A stretch of 9,771 nucleotides of DNA from Bacteroidia bacterium. Its GTDB lineage: Bacteria; Bacteroidota; Bacteroidia; Cytophagales; Cyclobacteriaceae. Numbering within the stretch: the first letter of the stretch is position 1; each line of letters starts with the position of its first letter. Location: positions 1 through 9,771 of the forward strand of contig JAENVX010000428.1 in the NCBI GenBank assembly GCA_016650355.1, given 5' to 3'. Below are positions 7,033-9,771 of this stretch, piece after piece. The position numbers and the translations under genes are program-made. Below the pieces are notes generated by a model. That model had not been told where the DNA came from. It was given only the letters and a program-made list of their open reading frames with translations, and did no database searches.

Positions 7033-9771
7033 ATGAAAAGAAATCTAATCTATTTAGTACTGATTGCCCTCCTAATCACCTCCTGTAGTAAAGAAAAACC
7101 AAGGGTATTGGTGTTTTCAAAAACAATGGGCTATCGCCATGAATCGATCACTCCAGGCAAACGGGCTTTTCAAAAATTAGGATTAGAAAAAGGATTTGAG
7201 GTAGACACTGCTGAAGTGTCAGAAGTATTTACCGAAGACAATTTAAAGAACTACAAGGCTGTCGTTTTTCTAAACACCACAGGTGATGCGCTAAATCAGG
7301 CGCAGCAGAATGAGTTCATGCGTTTTATTCAATCAGGTGGAGGCTACTTAGGTATCCACGCTGCTGCTGATACAGAATATGACTGGTGGTGGTATGGTAA
7401 ATTAGTGGGAGCCTACTTTAAGAGCCATCCAAAAACTCAGGAGGCAACATTTCGCAAGTCTAAAGCCGATAACTTATCAAAAGACTTGCCCGAAGATTGG
7501 GTGCGTACTGACGAATTATATAATTACAAGAAAATATCTGATGATATTAATGTGTTGTACACCCTTGATGAGACAACATATGAAGGAGGTGAAAATGGCG
7601 ATTATCACCCAATTTCCTGGTACCACGATTTTGATGGTGGGCGTTCTTTCTACACAGGCATGGGACATACACCTGAATCTTTTGACGATCCCCAATACTT
7701 AAACCATTTGTGGTTAGGTCTGAACTATGCAATAGGGGAGGATGAACTTGACTTCTCAAAAGCAAAAGCAAAACACACTCCTGAAGAAAACCGGTTTACT
7801 AAAGTTGTGTTGGGATACAATTTTGATGAGCCGACTGAAATGGATATCCTTCCAGATGGCCGCATTATTTTTCTGGAGCGAAAGGGAGCAGTGAAGATGT
7901 ATGATCCTGCAACGGATTCGATTAATGTAATTAACAACTTTAACGTCTGGACAAAATTTGAAGATGGCATGTTAGGATTAACTCACGATCCTGATTTTGA
8001 AAAAAATCATTGGCTTTACATTTACTATGCACATCCTGAAAGATCCGCAAACGTTTTATCGCGATTTGAGTTCAATGGATCAAAGATTGACCAGTCATCT
8101 GAAAAGCAGCTTCTTGAGGTTGTAACACAGAGAGACAAATGCTGTCATACGGGTGGTTCGCTAACCTTCGGGCCGGGTAATAACCTTTACTTGTCTACAG
8201 GAGACAACACAAGCCCGTTTGAATCGGATGGATTCAGTCCCTCTGACGAAACGGAAGGACGTTCACCATTTGATGCACAAAAATCTTCAGGAAATACAAA
8301 TGACTTGCGTGGTAAGATTATGCGCATTCACCCAGAGGCAGATGGAAGCTATACTATCCCTGAAGGAAATCTCTTCCCCAAAGGAGAGGAAAAAACAAGA
8401 CCTGAAATTTATGTGATGGGTAATAGAAACCCATACAGAATTTCTGTAGATCAAAAGACGGGCTATTTATATTGGGGAGAAGTAGGTCCTGATGCTGGAA
8501 ATGACGGACCGGAGCGTGGCCCTCGAGGCTATGATGAAATTAACCAAGCCAGGAAGGCAGGCTTCTTTGGGTGGCCATATTTCGTTGGAAACAATTATGC
8601 TTATGCAGAATACGATTTTGAAAATAAAATAGCAGGTGCTAAACACGACCCATTGAAGCCGATTAATAATTCACCAAACAACACAGGCAAGACTGAATTA
8701 CCTCCTGTTAGTCCGGCCTTTATCTGGTATCCTTATGAGGAGTCTCCTGATTTTCCGTTGGTGAAAATTGGTGGCCGCAATGCAATGGCAGGCCCGGTTT
8801 ATTATTCTGAAAGTTACAAAAATAAGGAAGGTGCATTCCCTGATTATTTTGACGGCAAACTGATTGGTTATGATTGGATGCGTAATTGGATGAGACTTAT
8901 CACGATGAATGAGGCTGGCGACATTATGGATATTGAGCCATTCATGGATAATACAGAGTTTAATAATATAAGCGATATGGCTTTTGGTACGGATGGTAAA
9001 CTATACACGTTAGAATATGGAACTGTATGGTTCAAACAAAATATGAATGCACGATTGTCGCGGATTGATTTCAATAAAGGGAATAGACCACCGGTTGCAA
9101 AGCTGATGACTGATAAGTTGTCTGGTGCTGTGCCACTTTCTCTGAAACTTTCTTCGAAGGGATCGATAGATCCTGATGGTGATAAAATCTCGTATGAGAT
9201 TACTTACAACGATCAGGTGTTGAAATCTGAAGATGGTGAGTTTATGGTTACTCTCGATAAACCTGGAATATATCGACCTAAATTGACAATAACTGATGTG
9301 AATGGCTCAAAATCTTCCTCTGAACTTACAATTGTGGCGGGTAATGAACCAGCAGTTGTAGCTATTGAAGTGTTTGGCAATACCACGTATTATTTAGCAG
9401 GAGGCTCAGCAAACTACAAAGTTAAAGTAGTCGATAAAGAAGATGGAAGTACGGTAGATGGTAAAATCAAAAGCGATCGTGTTAATGTTACAGTGGATTT
9501 TCATCCGGAAGGATATGACATGACAATGATAGCACAAGGCCATCAGACTGCTGAACTACCAGGTAAATTGTTAATGGCTGAAAGTGACTGCAAGTCTTGT
9601 CACCTGATTGATAAGAAATCGGCTGGACCAAGTCATACCGATGTTGCTAAAAAGTATAAGACAGATACGCGCGCGATTGAATTGCTATCAGATAAAATAA
9701 TTAAAGGAGGTTCAGGTGTTTGGGGTGAAGTGGCGATGGCAGCACACCCTCAAATAACAAAAGCGCAAGCT
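7033..9771 (+). CDS. ThuA - PQQ sugar dehydrogenase - PKD - cytochrome c fusion lipoprotein, 3' end beyond window
   Basis: An uninterrupted frame of 913 codons from ATG 7033 to the right edge, with no stop seen. The signal peptide ends in lipobox ITSC (C18), so a periplasmic or surface lipoprotein is expected. Domains in order: ThuA-like (about 24-236) with GGGYLGIHAA (102-111) and a W/Y-rich segment ending in HP (132-133); a soluble glucose dehydrogenase-type six-bladed propeller (about 255-680) with EDGMLGLTHDPDF (310-322), CCHTGG (370-375, H372 aligning with the usual catalytic histidine), GNRNP (463-467), WGEVGPD (481-487), DEIN (501-504) and GWP (513-515); a PKD domain (about 686-770) with GSIDPDGD (710-717); an unassigned beta-type region (about 777-843); and a cytochrome c domain with CKSCH (853-857) and axial M902. 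It should oxidise a sugar or aldose with PQQ and pass electrons to its own haem. PQQ use is inferred from family. ThuA is linked with keto-disaccharide metabolism in rhizobia. The substrate is unknown. Confidence 0.9.
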   Translation, partial: MKRNLIYLVLIALLITSCSKEKPRVLVFSKTMGYRHESITPGKRAFQKLGLEKGFEVDTAEVSEVFTEDNLKNYKAVVFLNTTGDALNQAQQNEFMRFIQSGGGYLGIHAAADTEYDWWWYGKLVGAYFKSHPKTQEATFRKSKADNLSKDLPEDWVRTDELYNYKKISDDINVLYTLDETTYEGGENGDYHPISWYHDFDGGRSFYTGMGHTPESFDDPQYLNHLWLGLNYAIGEDELDFSKAKAKHTPEENRFTKVVLGYNFDEPTEMDILPDGRIIFLERKGAVKMYDPATDSINVINNFNVWTKFEDGMLGLTHDPDFEKNHWLYIYYAHPERSANVLSRFEFNGSKIDQSSEKQLLEVVTQRDKCCHTGGSLTFGPGNNLYLSTGDNTSPFESDGFSPSDETEGRSPFDAQKSSGNTNDLRGKIMRIHPEADGSYTIPEGNLFPKGEEKTRPEIYVMGNRNPYRISVDQKTGYLYWGEVGPDAGNDGPERGPRGYDEINQARKAGFFGWPYFVGNNYAYAEYDFENKIAGAKHDPLKPINNSPNNTGKTELPPVSPAFIWYPYEESPDFPLVKIGGRNAMAGPVYYSESYKNKEGAFPDYFDGKLIGYDWMRNWMRLITMNEAGDIMDIEPFMDNTEFNNISDMAFGTDGKLYTLEYGTVWFKQNMNARLSRIDFNKGNRPPVAKLMTDKLSGAVPLSLKLSSKGSIDPDGDKISYEITYNDQVLKSEDGEFMVTLDKPGIYRPKLTITDVNGSKSSSELTIVAGNEPAVVAIEVFGNTTYYLAGGSANYKVKVVDKEDGSTVDGKIKSDRVNVTVDFHPEGYDMTMIAQGHQTAELPGKLLMAESDCKSCHLIDKKSAGPSHTDVAKKYKTDTRAIELLSDKIIKGGSGVWGEVAMAAHPQITKAQA

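Noticed and set aside
7547..7970. Two minus-strand frames (7547-7771 and 7725-7970) in the ThuA/propeller region
   Set aside because: The plus-strand frame is continuous and matches known domains throughout. The antisense frames are low-complexity shadows.
8219..8416. Plus-strand 65-codon frame inside the fusion gene
   Set aside because: It is out of frame with the long lipoprotein, whose family motifs run straight through this segment.

Overview
The window looks like chromosomal DNA of a Bacteroidota species, probably a Cytophagales-type environmental bacterium. The DNA is AT-rich. Start codons lack clear Shine-Dalgarno sequences. There is a Nudix-fold sugar regulator of the kind known in this phylum, and the lipoproteins carry short SC/CG lipoboxes. 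The assignment comes from gene content and style; no phylogenetic marker is present.

Layout: (1) 1-441, minus strand: the N-terminal part of a membrane glycosyltransferase of the ArnT/PMT type, running off the left edge. (2) 511-1209, minus strand: a Nudix-fold transcriptional regulator with a degenerate catalytic box and a C-terminal winged helix. (3) 1210-1312: a divergent regulatory region with two inverted repeats. (4) 1313-4131, plus strand: xylB (xylulokinase) and xylA (xylose isomerase), overlapping by ATGA, which together convert D-xylose to D-xylulose 5-phosphate. (5) 4217-6913, plus strand: a Gfo/Idh/MocA oxidoreductase, an AP-endonuclease-2-type TIM-barrel isomerase/epimerase, and a small lipoprotein cytochrome c. 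(6) 7033 to the right edge, plus strand: a large lipoprotein of at least 913 residues that joins a ThuA-like domain, a soluble-glucose-dehydrogenase-type (PQQ) beta-propeller, a PKD domain, a further beta-type region and a cytochrome c domain. It is open at the window end.

How the parts may work together: the regulator probably reads xylose or a derivative and controls xylBA from the shared intergenic region. The second half looks like a sugar or glycoside oxidation module. Its two soluble enzymes have no export signal and should be cytoplasmic, while the cytochrome and the ThuA-PQQ fusion should be lipid-anchored outside the inner membrane. The standalone cytochrome and the haem domain fused to the dehydrogenase are about 51% identical by hand alignment (36 of 70 ungapped positions). 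This suggests a dedicated electron path from sugar oxidation to the respiratory chain. The substrate is not known, and a link between the xylose genes and the oxidation module rests only on adjacency and shared strand. No transporter, RNA gene, insertion sequence or CRISPR array was seen, and no gap between genes exceeds about 120 bases.
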